Source: Nostoc sp. UHCC 0870 (GTDB lineage: Bacteria; Cyanobacteriota; Cyanobacteriia; Cyanobacteriales; Nostocaceae). Taken from it: a DNA stretch of 64,000 nucleotides. The stretch spans positions 2,295,501-2,359,500 of the forward strand of contig NZ_CP091913.1 of the NCBI RefSeq assembly GCF_022063185.1, in the 5' to 3' direction. The position numbers and the translations under genes were made by a program. Positions 8,704 to 17,912 of this stretch are shown here, piece by piece. The notes under the pieces were generated by a model, which worked only from the letters and a program-made list of their open reading frames with translations, did not search any database and was not told the DNA's origin. Position 1 is the stretch's first letter. Each line of letters starts with the position of its first letter.

Positions 8704-9876
8704 ATGACCAATATAAAAATTCCTTTTGTAGACCTGAAGTTACAACACGAGCTAATACAAAATGATATCAAACAGGCAATTGAGACTGTATTGGAGCGAG
8801 GGGATTTTATTTTAGGAAAAGCATTAGCAGAATTTGAAATAGCATTTGCTCAAGCTTCAGGCGCAGAATATGGAGTAGGTGTAGCATCGGGAACTGATGC
8901 GATCGCGTTAGGTTTGCAAGCGTGTAATATTGGGGCTGGGGACGAGGTAATTTTACCAGTCAATACCTTTGTAGCTACCCTGATTGGAGTTTTACAGGCG
9001 GGAGCAAAACCCATTTTTGTAGATTGCGATCGCCAAACTGCTTTAATTGATTTAGAAGCCGCAGCCAAAGCTATTACACCACGGACTAAAGCCATTATCC
9101 CAGTTCATTTATATGGGCAAATGGTATCACCCAGGCAGCTATTAGATTTTGCTGATACCTACAAAGTTTTAATCTTTGAAGATGCAGCCCAAGCACATCT
9201 AGCACACAGAGAAGGATATCAAGCTGGTAGTGTGGGGACAGCAGCAGCTTTTAGTTTTTATCCCAGCAAGAATTTAGGTGCTATGGGAGACGGAGGAATG
9301 ATAGTCACCCACGATGCAGAAATAGCCCAAAAAGCTGGCCGGTTAAGAAATTATGGCTCATCCCAAAAGTATGTTCACATTGAAATGGGTACAAATAGCC
9401 GTTTGGATACATTGCAAGCAGCTATTTTATTAAAAAAATTACCACACTTGTCTCAATGGAACAGCGATCGCCTCAGCATAGCCCAACAATATGATCTAGA
9501 ACTAGCACCCTTAGCCTCTGCTGGTATTATTCCCATGCAAAACCAAAGTGGTGACGGTCATATTTATCACCTTTATGTGATTAAAATTGATGATAATTGC
9601 CCCATAGACCGTCAGCAACTCCAAACAGAACTAACAAAAGCAGGCATTCAAACTGGTATTCACTACCCAATTCCTTGTCATCTCCAACCAGCTTTTACCA
9701 ACCTCGGCTATAAAAACGGAGACTTTCCCCAAGCGGAAAAACTAGCCCAGCAAATACTATCCTTACCGATGTACCCTGGTTTGAGCCATAGCCAAGCCAG
9801 AGAGGTTGTAGCTGCTATCACCAGTGTAATTAGTGAAGTAGCAACCAAGCCTGCACCTACTACTGAAGTAGTGTAG
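8704..9876 (+). CDS. DegT/DnrJ/EryC1/StrS-family sugar aminotransferase
   Basis: A 390-residue PLP-dependent enzyme of the type that aminates keto-sugar nucleotides for polysaccharide or glycan synthesis. Visible landmarks are VDLKLQHELI at the N-terminus, GVASGTDAIALGLQA (phosphate-binding), FEDAAQAHLA (PLP ring Asp), the Schiff-base segment FSFYPSKNLGAMGDGGM with Lys189, and YGSSQKY followed by NSRLDTLQAAIL. Length and motif order are standard for the family. A good ribosome binding site precedes ATG 8704. It starts the rightward exopolysaccharide/exosortase gene run, so it probably supplies an amino sugar to that pathway; the exact substrate is not visible. Confidence 0.88.
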   Translation: MTNIKIPFVDLKLQHELIQNDIKQAIETVLERGDFILGKALAEFEIAFAQASGAEYGVGVASGTDAIALGLQACNIGAGDEVILPVNTFVATLIGVLQAGAKPIFVDCDRQTALIDLEAAAKAITPRTKAIIPVHLYGQMVSPRQLLDFADTYKVLIFEDAAQAHLAHREGYQAGSVGTAAAFSFYPSKNLGAMGDGGMIVTHDAEIAQKAGRLRNYGSSQKYVHIEMGTNSRLDTLQAAILLKKLPHLSQWNSDRLSIAQQYDLELAPLASAGIIPMQNQSGDGHIYHLYVIKIDDNCPIDRQQLQTELTKAGIQTGIHYPIPCHLQPAFTNLGYKNGDFPQAEKLAQQILSLPMYPGLSHSQAREVVAAITSVISEVATKPAPTTEVV

Positions 9877-9904
9877 TATATTAAAAGTTACAATATTTTT
9901 CTTT

Positions 9905-9957
9905 ACGCCTCCGTGCCTCTGTGGTAAAAGAAGCAATCCTTAACCACAGAGACACTG
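9905..9957. repeat. Dispersed palindromic repeat (CCTCTGTGGT/ACCACAGAGA type)
   Basis: Arms GTGCCTCTGTGGT and ACCACAGAGACAC flank a loop of about 18 nt. A related hairpin with GTGTCTCTGTG/CACAGAGACAC arms lies at 48497-48563. The element sits just upstream of the exosortase start, where an extended reading frame from GTG 9921 would translate it; that extension is judged spurious. Confidence 0.55.
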
Positions 9958-9986
9958 AGAAACTATTAACTGAATTGCTGAAAATT

Positions 9987-10895
9987 ATGGCACTTCAACA
10001 ACAAATAAAAAACACAAACACAACCCAATTACTAGGTATCGGAATTTTCAGCCTTTTAGTGCTGCTGTACGCGCCCATCTTACTCCACTGGGTAGACGGT
10101 TGGCTACACAAAACTATTAGCATCGAACACGAATATTTTAGCCACGGTCTTATCGGTCTACCATTTGCAGGTTATCTGAGTTGGAAACACCGAAAACAGT
10201 GGCAACGCCTACCCAATAAAACCCATCCTTTGGGTATAGCTTTATTAGTTATTGGCGGAGTGTTTTATTTAAGTGGTGTGACAGAGTGGGTAAATCTTTC
10301 CTTACCCATAATACTGGCAGCAGTATGCCTTTGGTTTAAGGGTTTTCCAGGATTAAGACTACAGGGATTTTCCCTAATATTAGTATTTCTAGCAACTCCC
10401 ACCGCAGTACCTTACCTGATTGCGCCTTACACCTTCCCTCTGCAAAGTTTTATTGCAGGGACAGCAGGTTTTATCCTCAATCAGTTTGGTATGCAAGTAG
10501 TTGTTGATGGCATCAACATTTATGTAGGGGGCAGAATTGTTGAAGTTGCTCCCTATTGTGCAGGGTTAAAAATGCTATTTACCACTATTTACGTCAGTTT
10601 AATGTTGCTCTATTGGACAGGTGCTTTATCTTCTCGTCGGGTAACAGTTTGGTTTTTATCCCTTGCCGTGATTATCAGCGTTATTGCCAACATCATTCGT
10701 AACACCTTACTGAGCTTCTTTCATGGCAGTGGTCAGGATGCCGCTTTTAAATGGTTACACGATAGTTGGGGCGGCGACCTATATTCTGCCCTCATGTTAC
10801 TTTCCTTAGTACCTCTATTGAATTGGCTAGATCAATATTTGTCAGCACCGCCAGAAACAGAACTAGAAGCCGAAGGATTAATGAGTAATGAGTAA
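9987..10895 (+). CDS. Cyanoexosortase B (CrtB-type exosortase)
   Basis: A 302-residue integral membrane transpeptidase-like protein with about eight hydrophobic segments. Exosortases cut and sort PEP-CTERM proteins and are usually coupled to exopolysaccharide loci. The three catalytic positions can be placed: Cys191 in VAPYCAGLKM, Arg238 in IANIIRNTLL, and His258 in WLHDSWGG. The EYFSHGLI motif at the N-terminus is also typical. I chose ATG 9987; the GTG frame 66 bp upstream runs through a dispersed palindrome. The last four residues and the stop codon are encoded by the first units of a GAGTAAT heptamer array. The next gene is the usual exosortase B partner, which supports the subtype. Confidence 0.88.
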   Translation: MALQQQIKNTNTTQLLGIGIFSLLVLLYAPILLHWVDGWLHKTISIEHEYFSHGLIGLPFAGYLSWKHRKQWQRLPNKTHPLGIALLVIGGVFYLSGVTEWVNLSLPIILAAVCLWFKGFPGLRLQGFSLILVFLATPTAVPYLIAPYTFPLQSFIAGTAGFILNQFGMQVVVDGINIYVGGRIVEVAPYCAGLKMLFTTIYVSLMLLYWTGALSSRRVTVWFLSLAVIISVIANIIRNTLLSFFHGSGQDAAFKWLHDSWGGDLYSALMLLSLVPLLNWLDQYLSAPPETELEAEGLMSNE

Positions 10896-11018
10896 TGAGT
10901 GCTGAGTGCTGAGTAATGAGTGCTGAGTAATGAGTGCTGAGTAATGAGTGCTGAGTGCTGAGTAATGAGTGCTGAGTGCTGAGTAATGAGTGCTGAGTAA
11001 TGAGTAATGAGTAATGAG
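10880..11018. repeat. Heptanucleotide tandem repeats (GAGTAAT/GAGTGCT)
   Basis: About 19 mostly intact 7-bp units alternate between GAGTAAT and GAGTGCT, and supply the exosortase stop codon. This matches the short tandemly repeated repetitive (STRR) sequences known from heterocystous cyanobacteria. Confidence 0.9.
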
Positions 11019-11053
11019 GGGAATTGGGAATTGGGAATTAATTATTTTCTTTA

Positions 11054-11153
11054 TCCAGTCCCCAGTCCCCAGTCCCCAATCCCCAGTCCCCAGTCCCCAG
11101 TCCCCAGTCCCCAGTCCCCAGTCCCCAGTCCCCAGTCCCCAGTCCCCAGTCCC
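11054..11153. repeat. Heptanucleotide tandem repeats (CCCCAGT)
   Basis: Around 14 copies of CCCCAGT, one with CCCCAAT, directly follow the GAGTAAT array after a short unique spacer. This is a second STRR class in the same intergenic space. Confidence 0.9.
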
Positions 11154-11237
11154 TCTTGACACTAACCATTAATTTTACTGAACCTACAGTGTCATTTTTT
11201 CAGGTAAAATTTTGCGTAAATATAGCAAATTTTACCG

Positions 11238-11969
11238 ATGATTCCCTTATCTAAATTTTCTAAATACAAGTATTTAACTTATCTAACAGTTCTGTTACCG
11301 TTGCTAGTGCTACTAGTAACAGGAGCAGTTCCGGGATACTTAACAGGAAAATGGCAATGGAAACAACCACCACCTGTTACCAATCTCAAGTTATTAAAAG
11401 ATATACGTAGCAAGGGTTTAACTTTGCCAGGGTGGAAAACCCTTGAACAAGTAGAACAAGAAATTGGCACAAATAAATGGTCATTGCAACTTATTCAGCA
11501 AGAAAGCTCACAAAAAAAAGCTATCTTGCTCTTATTGCCGCAAAATGGCCCAATGGATCAACCGGAAATCGAATGGACAGATATTAGCGGATGGGGAAAG
11601 TCTCGTTGGGGAAAATGGGATATAGCGCAAGAACGTTCGGCTGAGTTCATTGTCAAACAATTACCCAATCAGATTAATACCCAAACCAAAGTAGAAGCAA
11701 AATTCTTTCGCGCCTCCACAAATCAAGAAACCTTTGCTGTCTTACAATGGTACGCTTTACCAAATAGTGGATATTCATCACCGTTTCGCTGGTTTGTAGC
11801 TGATCAACTTGCACAATGGCAGAAAAATCGTGCGCCTTGGGTTGCTGTCAGTATTATTGTGCCTATAGAACCTTTAGGCCAGGTGGAAACTACTTGGCCA
11901 TTAGCACAGTCTATTGGTGAAACAGTACAATCCACATTAATGACAGAAGTTTTTAACGCGAATCAATGA
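11238..11969 (+). CDS. Cyanoexosortase B system-associated protein (EpsI-like)
   Basis: A 243-residue protein with one N-terminal membrane segment (LTYLTVLLPLLVLLVTGAVPGY) and a periplasmic domain rich in Trp (WQWKQPPP, LPGWKTLEQVEQ, WGKSRWGKWD, FRWFVADQLAQW). The size, position right after exosortase B, and the LPGW...EIGTNKW pattern fit the EpsI-like partner that accompanies cyanoexosortase B. Its biochemical role is not established. It may assist the exosortase or polysaccharide export. The 342-bp gap from the exosortase is filled with STRR arrays, so transcription may still be shared. Confidence 0.8.
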   Translation: MIPLSKFSKYKYLTYLTVLLPLLVLLVTGAVPGYLTGKWQWKQPPPVTNLKLLKDIRSKGLTLPGWKTLEQVEQEIGTNKWSLQLIQQESSQKKAILLLLPQNGPMDQPEIEWTDISGWGKSRWGKWDIAQERSAEFIVKQLPNQINTQTKVEAKFFRASTNQETFAVLQWYALPNSGYSSPFRWFVADQLAQWQKNRAPWVAVSIIVPIEPLGQVETTWPLAQSIGETVQSTLMTEVFNANQ

Positions 11970-12006
11970 GTGTCATGACTTCTGGCAATATATTCTAAAG
12001 TCAGCA

Positions 12007-13359
12007 ATGTTAATATTTACGAGTTCTTATATGCGTGTATTGAGCGGCCTGTGTTGTGTAAGTTTTCAATTAGGGCTTTTATTAAATACTTTTCAACCTG
12101 TTTTAGCTCAAACTTTACCAGCTGAAGGTGAATTACCAGTCAAATTTCCTTCACCTCCACCAGAAACTGAGGTTGCACCAGCTAGCACGAATAACGAAAT
12201 TTCTCCTCAATTTAACCGATACTTGTTGGGGCCAGGGGATAGCATTAACGTCACCTTTGAACGTCCACCTGGCCCTTATCGCTTGGGGTCAGGAGACGTA
12301 ATTAGTGTAATTGTGCAACGCTTTCCAGATTTAAGCTTTCAAGCTGGAATTAACCCAGAAGGTAACATCATAGTTCCGCTCCTAGAAACAGTGCCACTGC
12401 AAGGTTTAACTTTACAAGAAGCCCAAGCAAAAATTCGCTCTTTGCTGAATAAATATGTCATTGATCCCGTCGTCGTTTTATCTTTGACAGGGCAGCGTCA
12501 AGATTTGAGTTTTCAAGCTCAAATTAGTCCAGAAGGCACTATTGTAGTACCACAAGTTGGTATAGTTTCTATCCAAGGTTTAAGTTTGGAAGAAGCAAAA
12601 GAAAAAATTGGTTTGAGTTTGAGCCGTATTTTAGTAAATCCAATGTTAGTGGTGTCTCTAGCCAGTCCTCGTCCTGTACAGGTAACTATCAGTGGGGAAG
12701 TATTTCGACCAGGTATTTATAATATTTCCGCCGCTTTACCCCGTGTGGCTGATGCTTTGCTGATAGCTGGTGGTTCTAGCATTGGTGCTGACTTGAGACA
12801 GGTAAAAGTACGTCGTCGGTTAATGGATGGTTCTACCATTGCCCAAAATATTGACCTGTATGGGACACTGCAAAATGACGGCTCACTACCTAGCTTACGT
12901 CTACAAGATGGCGATGCTATTATTGTGCCACGGCGTGAAATTGGCACAGATGACGGTTATGACCGGACTTTAGTCTCTCGTTCCTCCTTAGCTATACCGC
13001 AAATTAGAGTCCGAGTCTTAAATTATGCAGCTGGGGGAATCGTGACGCAAGCACTGCCGAACGGTAGCACCTTTGTAGATGCCTTGGGTGGAATCAATCT
13101 TGATACTGCTAACCTGCGGGATATTGCTTTAGTGCGGTTTGACCCAGAACGAGGGAAAGCTGTAACTCAATCGTTAGATGCAAAGAAAGCTATGAATGGT
13201 GATGTCGCGCAAAACGTGCCACTGCAAGATAATGATGTGATTGTAGTTGGTCGCAACCTAATTGGCAGAATAACCAACTTTCTTAGTACAATTACTCAGC
13301 CATTTTTCAATGTGCGTTCCTTCCTGAATTTCTTTGAAAACTTTGGCGGCAGAAATTAA
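12007..13359 (+). CDS. Wza-like polysaccharide export protein with SLBB domains
   Basis: A 450-residue exported protein with a signal sequence ending FQPVLAQT. Two tandem Poly_export-type segments follow (YRLGSGDVISVIVQRFPDLSF and a second QDLSFQAQISPEGTIVVPQ), then SLBB-like soluble ligand-binding beta-grasp regions (VTISGEVFRPGIYNI, RLQDGDAIIVPRR). Proteins of this type form the outer-membrane channel for exopolysaccharide. The first ATG is at 12007; an ATG eight codons later (12031) would give a more standard signal peptide. It is 37 bp after the exosortase-associated gene and 169 bp before the Wzc-like gene, so the three probably work in one export machine. Confidence 0.87.
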   Translation: MLIFTSSYMRVLSGLCCVSFQLGLLLNTFQPVLAQTLPAEGELPVKFPSPPPETEVAPASTNNEISPQFNRYLLGPGDSINVTFERPPGPYRLGSGDVISVIVQRFPDLSFQAGINPEGNIIVPLLETVPLQGLTLQEAQAKIRSLLNKYVIDPVVVLSLTGQRQDLSFQAQISPEGTIVVPQVGIVSIQGLSLEEAKEKIGLSLSRILVNPMLVVSLASPRPVQVTISGEVFRPGIYNISAALPRVADALLIAGGSSIGADLRQVKVRRRLMDGSTIAQNIDLYGTLQNDGSLPSLRLQDGDAIIVPRREIGTDDGYDRTLVSRSSLAIPQIRVRVLNYAAGGIVTQALPNGSTFVDALGGINLDTANLRDIALVRFDPERGKAVTQSLDAKKAMNGDVAQNVPLQDNDVIVVGRNLIGRITNFLSTITQPFFNVRSFLNFFENFGGRN

Positions 13360-13528
13360 AATATTTGTTTTTGAGGTATATGGCTTGTAAAGGATAAATC
13401 AAGAATGTAGCAAAATGAAACACGGGGGTGACTAATGAATCGTCAATCATGAATAATAACAGTAACTATAATGACAACTAGCGATCGCCGATTCTATCCA
13501 CCCTCGTCTGTTTACCGATGCTTCTGTT

Positions 13529-15184
13529 ATGACCCCACCAATTGTTAAGCGTTACGTCATTGCTTTTGAAAAATACAAATGGATTGGACTAGCCAGCTTT
13601 GCTTTAATTGTGGCGGGGTCAACAGTCGTCGCCATCCAACCCGATCCGCCACCCACCTATGTAGCAGATAGCTCATTAACCTACTCTCGCCCACCAGTCT
13701 CTTTCTCTGCTACTGGTAGTGAAATTCAACAACAAGGTCAAGAACTCAATGAGGAAGTATTGCTCTCAGACCAGTTGATTGAACGTGTGGGAACAAAAAT
13801 GAATGTCTCACCAAAAACCATCGGTGAAAGCGTCGCACTGAAGCTACCCAGGAGAAATGCCCGGACTGGACAATTAGAATCTAATATTATTGAACTCAAG
13901 TATCGAGACAGCAACCCCAAACGCGCCCAGGAAGTGTTGGTGGAATTGATGCAAGCGATGGTGAAGTTGAGTAGTGATATTAATACGGGGCGTTTAAGAG
14001 CAATTATTGAAAAAATTAATGAACGGATACCGGATGCTAAGTCAGAACTACAAGCAGCCGAACAGAGGCTAGAGATTTACGATCGCCGGGAGCGTCCTGC
14101 TATATTGGCAGCTGAAAACGGTAGTCTGCTGAGTGCAGTCACCAATAGCCAAAATCAACAGCGTTTAATTCAACAAACTGTTGCGGGGATTGATGCCCAA
14201 ATTCGCAGTTTACAAGATAAGTTAGGCTTAAACGTCGGTCAAGCTTATGTTTCCTCTGCCTTAAGTGCCGACCCAATTCTGGGCGATTTACGCGCACGCC
14301 TGTATCAAACTGAATCACAGATGACTTTACTGCAAAAGGATCTGCGACCAGAACATCCCACTATGATTCAGTTACAGCGTCAAAAACAAGCCAGTGAAGA
14401 ATTGCTGCAACAACGAGCAGCAGAGGTGATAGGTGGTGATGGTACAGCCGCACCTCTGGCGGGGAGTGTAACGGGTATTCGCGCCCAAAGCAACCTCGAC
14501 CCAGCAAGACAACAGCTAGCAAACCAGATGGTAGCTTTACAAACCCAACGGGAAACCTTAGAACAACAGTTATTACAGCAAAGACGTGAAGAACTGCAAC
14601 TACGTCAGGAGTATTCCCAAATACCTAATAAACAACTAGAGCGATCGCGCCTAGAACAAGAAGTGGGACTCAAAAAAGCAGTTTTTGACCAAATGCAAGC
14701 CAAGCTAACTGATGCCAAAACGGCTGAGGCAGAAACAGTTAGTAGTTTTAGTGTAGCCAGACTACCTTCTGTGATTGCTGATGCGAAAAAACCTAAGAGT
14801 GTACCCTTGACGTTAGGTGTCGGTGGGTTCTTAGGATTTTTGGTTGGTGGTGGGGTAATCTTCTTATTGGGTTCTCTAGAAGGCACTTTCAGAACCAGAG
14901 AGGATATCCGCGACAGTCTAAAACAGCGCGAAGTAGCCTTACTGGGCGAATTACCGTTGATGCCTGTGGATGATTTACCACCAGAAGGAATACCTGTGGT
15001 TCTATCTTCCGAATCCCTGTATTTAGAGTTTTATGAGAAGTTCCGCAGTAACTTGCGCCGGATTGGAGGCAGAAACTTAAAGGTAGTATTAATTACGAGT
15101 ACAAGTAGTCAGGAAGGTAAAACCACCAGTGCTTACAACTTAGGTATAGCGGCGGCGCGTGCTGGCAAAAGAACTTTGATCATT
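13529..15184 (+). pseudogene. Wzc-like chain-length regulator/tyrosine-kinase gene, 5' part, split by an IS
   Basis: The frame encodes a Wzz-type polysaccharide co-polymerase: an N-terminal membrane segment (WIGLASFALIVAGSTVVAI), a long periplasmic coiled coil, a second membrane segment near residues 427-450 (GVGGFLGFLVGGGVIFLLG), and the beginning of a BY-kinase/MinD-like ATPase with Walker A SSQEGKTT near residue 527. At 15185 it runs into an insertion sequence and stops at 15223 after 13 foreign codons, giving a 564-residue product. Joined to the 3' piece at 16332, with one copy of the ATT duplication removed, the gene is 2181 bp in frame (726 residues). The truncated product could still act as a Wzz-like length regulator; that is inference. 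Confidence 0.9.
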
Positions 15185-15337
15185 AGACATCTCCGAAAAC
15201 AGTCAAAGCCTTTGTTTGGCTAGGCTGTAGCCACTAAATGCAATCATCTTAAATTAGCTATTCTGTACGATGAAATAAGACTTTGAGATATTTGCTGTTG
15301 ATAATTAGGCAAAAATATCTAGTTATATGCGATAATT

Positions 15338-15871
15338 TTAACCTGATGATATAGCTGATATTTCTAATGGTAATATTAGCCCTCGAATCCGTAACCTTAC
15401 TAGCCCACAAATCGTCAAAATTACTTGCTTATATTTGCGGGTATTTAACCTAAATCTCTCTTGGACAACTCGAAAGATTTTGACTGACCGTATTCGATGT
15501 TCAACAAAGATTCGTTTAGATGAAAATATTTTGTTCTGTTCTTTCTGTTCAGTTGTTAGTTCTTGATTTCTTGGTTTCTTAATTGGAGTTGTAATTAAAT
15601 CTTCTCCAAGATATGCCTTATCTCCTTTAAATCTTTGTTTGGCATCAAACTCTGAACGATATTCTCGGAACAAAGTTATATCGCTTTTTGGACCAGGTTC
15701 ACCTGCCACAACATCAACGATATCACTAGCATCAGGTAAAATAATCATTTGAGTTTTAAATGTATGATTACTCTTCTTACCTGAAAAATATTTCTTTTGT
15801 TCATCATTGTCTCTAGGTCTTTCTCTGACTTGTTCATAGCTATCTACTATTAATTCATATTCTGTGAGCAT
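15338..15871 (-). CDS. IS transposase, downstream frame (DDE catalytic part)
   Basis: A 177-residue frame counted from ATG 15871, but open upstream to the poly-A run at 15900-15909, so it is probably made as a fusion with the HTH frame. It carries the three acidic catalytic positions: Asp in LIVDSYEQV, Asp in KGDKAYLGE, and Glu in IFVEHRIRSVK, with the arginine-rich C-terminus that follows the Glu in DDE_Tnp_4 proteins. If the frameshift is not programmed, the copy is inactive. Confidence 0.85.
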   Translation of the reverse strand: MLTEYELIVDSYEQVRERPRDNDEQKKYFSGKKSNHTFKTQMIILPDASDIVDVVAGEPGPKSDITLFREYRSEFDAKQRFKGDKAYLGEDLITTPIKKPRNQELTTEQKEQNKIFSSKRIFVEHRIRSVKIFRVVQERFRLNTRKYKQVILTICGLVRLRIRGLILPLEISAISSG

Positions 15872-15890
15872 TTCTTTTACTACTTCATAG

Positions 15891-16262
15891 TCAGAAGCGT
15901 TTTTTTTTTACTTGTTCAAGCAAACTTGATGGCAGTAATTCTCGCAAGTTAGGCAACCAATAGTTAAACGTATCGTTGGCTGTAGACTCACTTACTTCAA
16001 ACTGAATACCTAGAAGTTGAAAGGTTGTCAGATGTCGGAGATACACTAAAGTTAAAATGATTTGTTCAGAAATAGATAATTTTGGTTTCCGACCTCCTCC
16101 ACCAGCAATAATTCTCACTTTCTTAGATTCCAGTAAAGCTTTTTTTTCATGATATAATCTTTCCCCATTTATGATTAATTGTTGTAACTGTTCATATTCC
16201 AGACCTATTAACCTTTGGGTTTGTTTAGGATTCTCTTCAATGTAATTCAGTATATTGCTCAT
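15891..16262 (-). CDS. IS transposase, upstream frame (HTH part)
   Basis: A 123-residue frame beginning MSNILNYIEENPKQTQRLIG, with a helix-turn-helix segment (LSISEQIILTLVYLRHLTTF, then LGIQFEVSESTAND) typical of the HTH_Tnp_4-type N-terminus of IS5-like transposases. It ends with VKKKRF and a stop just after a run of ten A residues (T at 15900-15909 on the plus strand). The next frame continues the protein and is reached by a +1 shift in the A run or by loss of one A. The gene starts 66 bp inside the right inverted repeat. Confidence 0.85.
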   Translation of the reverse strand: MSNILNYIEENPKQTQRLIGLEYEQLQQLIINGERLYHEKKALLESKKVRIIAGGGGRKPKLSISEQIILTLVYLRHLTTFQLLGIQFEVSESTANDTFNYWLPNLRELLPSSLLEQVKKKRF

Positions 16263-16331
16263 GCTTCTGTGTCAAAATAACGCTTTAATGTTCTTTTATC
16301 ACAGAATAATACTATTTTGGAGATGTCTATT

Positions 16332-16856
16332 GAAACAGATTTGCGATCGCCTTCACGCTGTTTATCTTTGAAAGTCAACCCAGACCCTGATGCTACCCTA
16401 GAACCCCTGCGTTATTACGGCAGCCTGAGCGAATGTATTCGTTTAGTCCCTGAAGTTGAGAATCTATACATTATTCCCAGTCCTGGCCCTGTGCGCCAAT
16501 CTGCGGCTGTTTTAGAATCAAGCGAAATGCGGCGACTCATGGAAGATGTCAGAGAACGTTATGATCTAGTAATTCTAGATACAAATCCTCTCAGCCTATC
16601 TAATGATCCTCTATTAATTCAACCCTACAGTGATGGCATAGTATTGGTAGCAAGACCAAACTATACCCAAGAAAATATGTTAGGTGAGGCTATTGATCAA
16701 TTATTAGAAGCTGAACTGGGACTGGTAGGAGTGATTATCAACGGTGCTGATATCAGTATTGCCTTACCTCCATCAGATGAATCTTCATCTGGGGAAGAAG
16801 TAGGAATCACAGATGAAGCAACAGAAATTTCTGTAGGTGCTAATCACAATTATTAA
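16332..16856 (+). pseudogene. Wzc-like gene, 3' part (ATPase C-terminal half)
   Basis: This continues the interrupted gene in the same frame. The first codons encode ETDLR, which completes the Walker A' motif (LII-ETDLR) cut by the insertion. Walker B-like YDLVILDTNPLSL and the downstream GIVLVARPNYT strand of a MinD/BY-kinase ATPase follow. The C-terminus is acidic and carries only one Tyr (GANHNY), with no tyrosine cluster. The open frame begins at 16317 inside the IS with ATGGAG, just two bases into the right end, but translation from there is doubtful. Confidence 0.88.
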
Positions 16857-16930
16857 ACAGATATCCCATTTGTAGGGTTGCTTAGGGCTACAGTGCTTAA
16901 CGCACCATCAACCCTCAAATCTTGGATGAT

Positions 16931-16974
16931 TCTCCCCGCTTGGGGTGAGTGGCGTTTGACGTAAGGAAACCCAA
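16931..16974 (-). repeat. 44-bp dispersed repeat, copy 1
   Basis: The reverse complement of this segment matches 39036-39079 over 44 bp with about four mismatches. Both begin TTGGGTTTCCTTACGTCAAA when read in the same sense. It lies in the gap before the S-formylglutathione hydrolase gene. It contains no reading frame and looks like an intergenic interspersed repeat. Confidence 0.7.
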
Positions 16975-17042
16975 TATGGATCATGGTTTTAGGTTAATCT
17001 ACCAGTAGGCTTACGCCCCGCAGGAAAGGCTGCACCTAATCC

Positions 17043-17897
17043 ATGAATAATCTTCATCTCATCTCTGAGTATAAAAATTTTGATGGTAAACTCGGTTTTT
17101 ACTCTCATTACTCCTCAGTCTGTAATAGCGAAATGCGTTTTGCTGTCTATCAGCCACCACAAGTTAACCAAAAACAAGTACCAGTTCTCTATTTTCTCTC
17201 TGGTTTGACTTGCACTGAAGAAAATTTCATAGTTAAAGCTGGGGCGCAACGCTATGCGGCTGAGTACGGTTTGATGTTGGTTGCACCGGATACTAGCCCC
17301 CGTAATACTGGTATTAGGGGTGAGGATGACGACTGGGATTTTGGTACAGGTGCGGGTTTTTATGTGGATGCGACTGAAGCACCTTGGAAATCTCACTATC
17401 AAATGTATAGTTATGTCGTGGAAGAATTACCGGGTGTAATTGCTGCTAATTTTCCCGTGCAAGCCGAGAATCAGGGGATTTTCGGTCATTCAATGGGTGG
17501 ACATGGGGCGTTAGTATGTGCTATGCGAAATCCCAATTTATATAAATCTGTATCAGCCTTTGCACCGATTGTTGCACCTATGGGTTGTCCTTGGGGACAG
17601 AAAGCTTTTAATGGTTATCTAGGTAGCAATCAAGCCAGTTGGCGTGCTTATGATGCTAGTGAATTGGTGCAGCAAGTTGGTTATCATAGTTCAATTTTGA
17701 TTGATCAAGGTACTGCTGATCAATTTCTCACGGGGCAATTACTCACGGAAGTATTTGCACAGGCTTGTAAAAGTGTTAACCAGCCTCTAAACTTACGGTA
17801 TCAAGTAGGCTATGACCACAGTTATTATTTCATTGCTAGTTTTGTAGAGGATCATATTCGCCATCATGCGATCGCTTTTGGTTTAATTCCAAATTAA
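17043..17897 (+). CDS. fghA: S-formylglutathione hydrolase
   Basis: A 284-residue cytosolic serine hydrolase of the esterase D family, which splits S-formylglutathione to formate and glutathione in formaldehyde detoxification. Landmarks are [35 protein letters not shown], the nucleophile elbow GHSMGGHGA with Ser150, DQGTADQFL for the acidic residue, and YDHSYYFI for the catalytic His. Length is normal for the family. The start ATG 17043 is taken as the first in frame. A Tab2-like gene follows after 15 bp, so they may be co-transcribed. No glutathione-dependent formaldehyde dehydrogenase is in the window. Confidence 0.93.
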   Translation: MNNLHLISEYKNFDGKLGFYSHYSSVCNSEMRFAVYQPPQVNQKQVPVLYFLSGLTCTEENFIVKAGAQRYAAEYGLMLVAPDTSPRNTGIRGEDDDWDFGTGAGFYVDATEAPWKSHYQMYSYVVEELPGVIAANFPVQAENQGIFGHSMGGHGALVCAMRNPNLYKSVSAFAPIVAPMGCPWGQKAFNGYLGSNQASWRAYDASELVQQVGYHSSILIDQGTADQFLTGQLLTEVFAQACKSVNQPLNLRYQVGYDHSYYFIASFVEDHIRHHAIAFGLIPN

Positions 17898-17912
17898 GGA
17901 AAAGAGCAAATC

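Larger units (their letters stand above)
15185..16328 (-). mobile_element. IS5-like insertion sequence, 1144 bp
   Basis: The ends are imperfect inverted repeats: AGACATCTCC followed by GAAAA at the left, and ATTTT-GGAGATGTCT at the right. The element is flanked by a 3-bp target duplication ATT (15182-15184 and 16329-16331). Two overlapping minus-strand frames encode an HTH and a DDE transposase. The size, short duplication, and DDE_Tnp_4-like catalytic part fit the IS5 superfamily; the exact group needs a database comparison. It interrupts the Wzc-like gene. A short non-autonomous relative with the same ends lies at 38055-38143. Confidence 0.92.

Noticed and set aside
10878..11162. 94-codon minus-strand open frame
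   Set aside because: It consists only of the heptamer arrays translated; repetitive Trp-Gly-Leu and Ser-Thr-His runs, no start signal.
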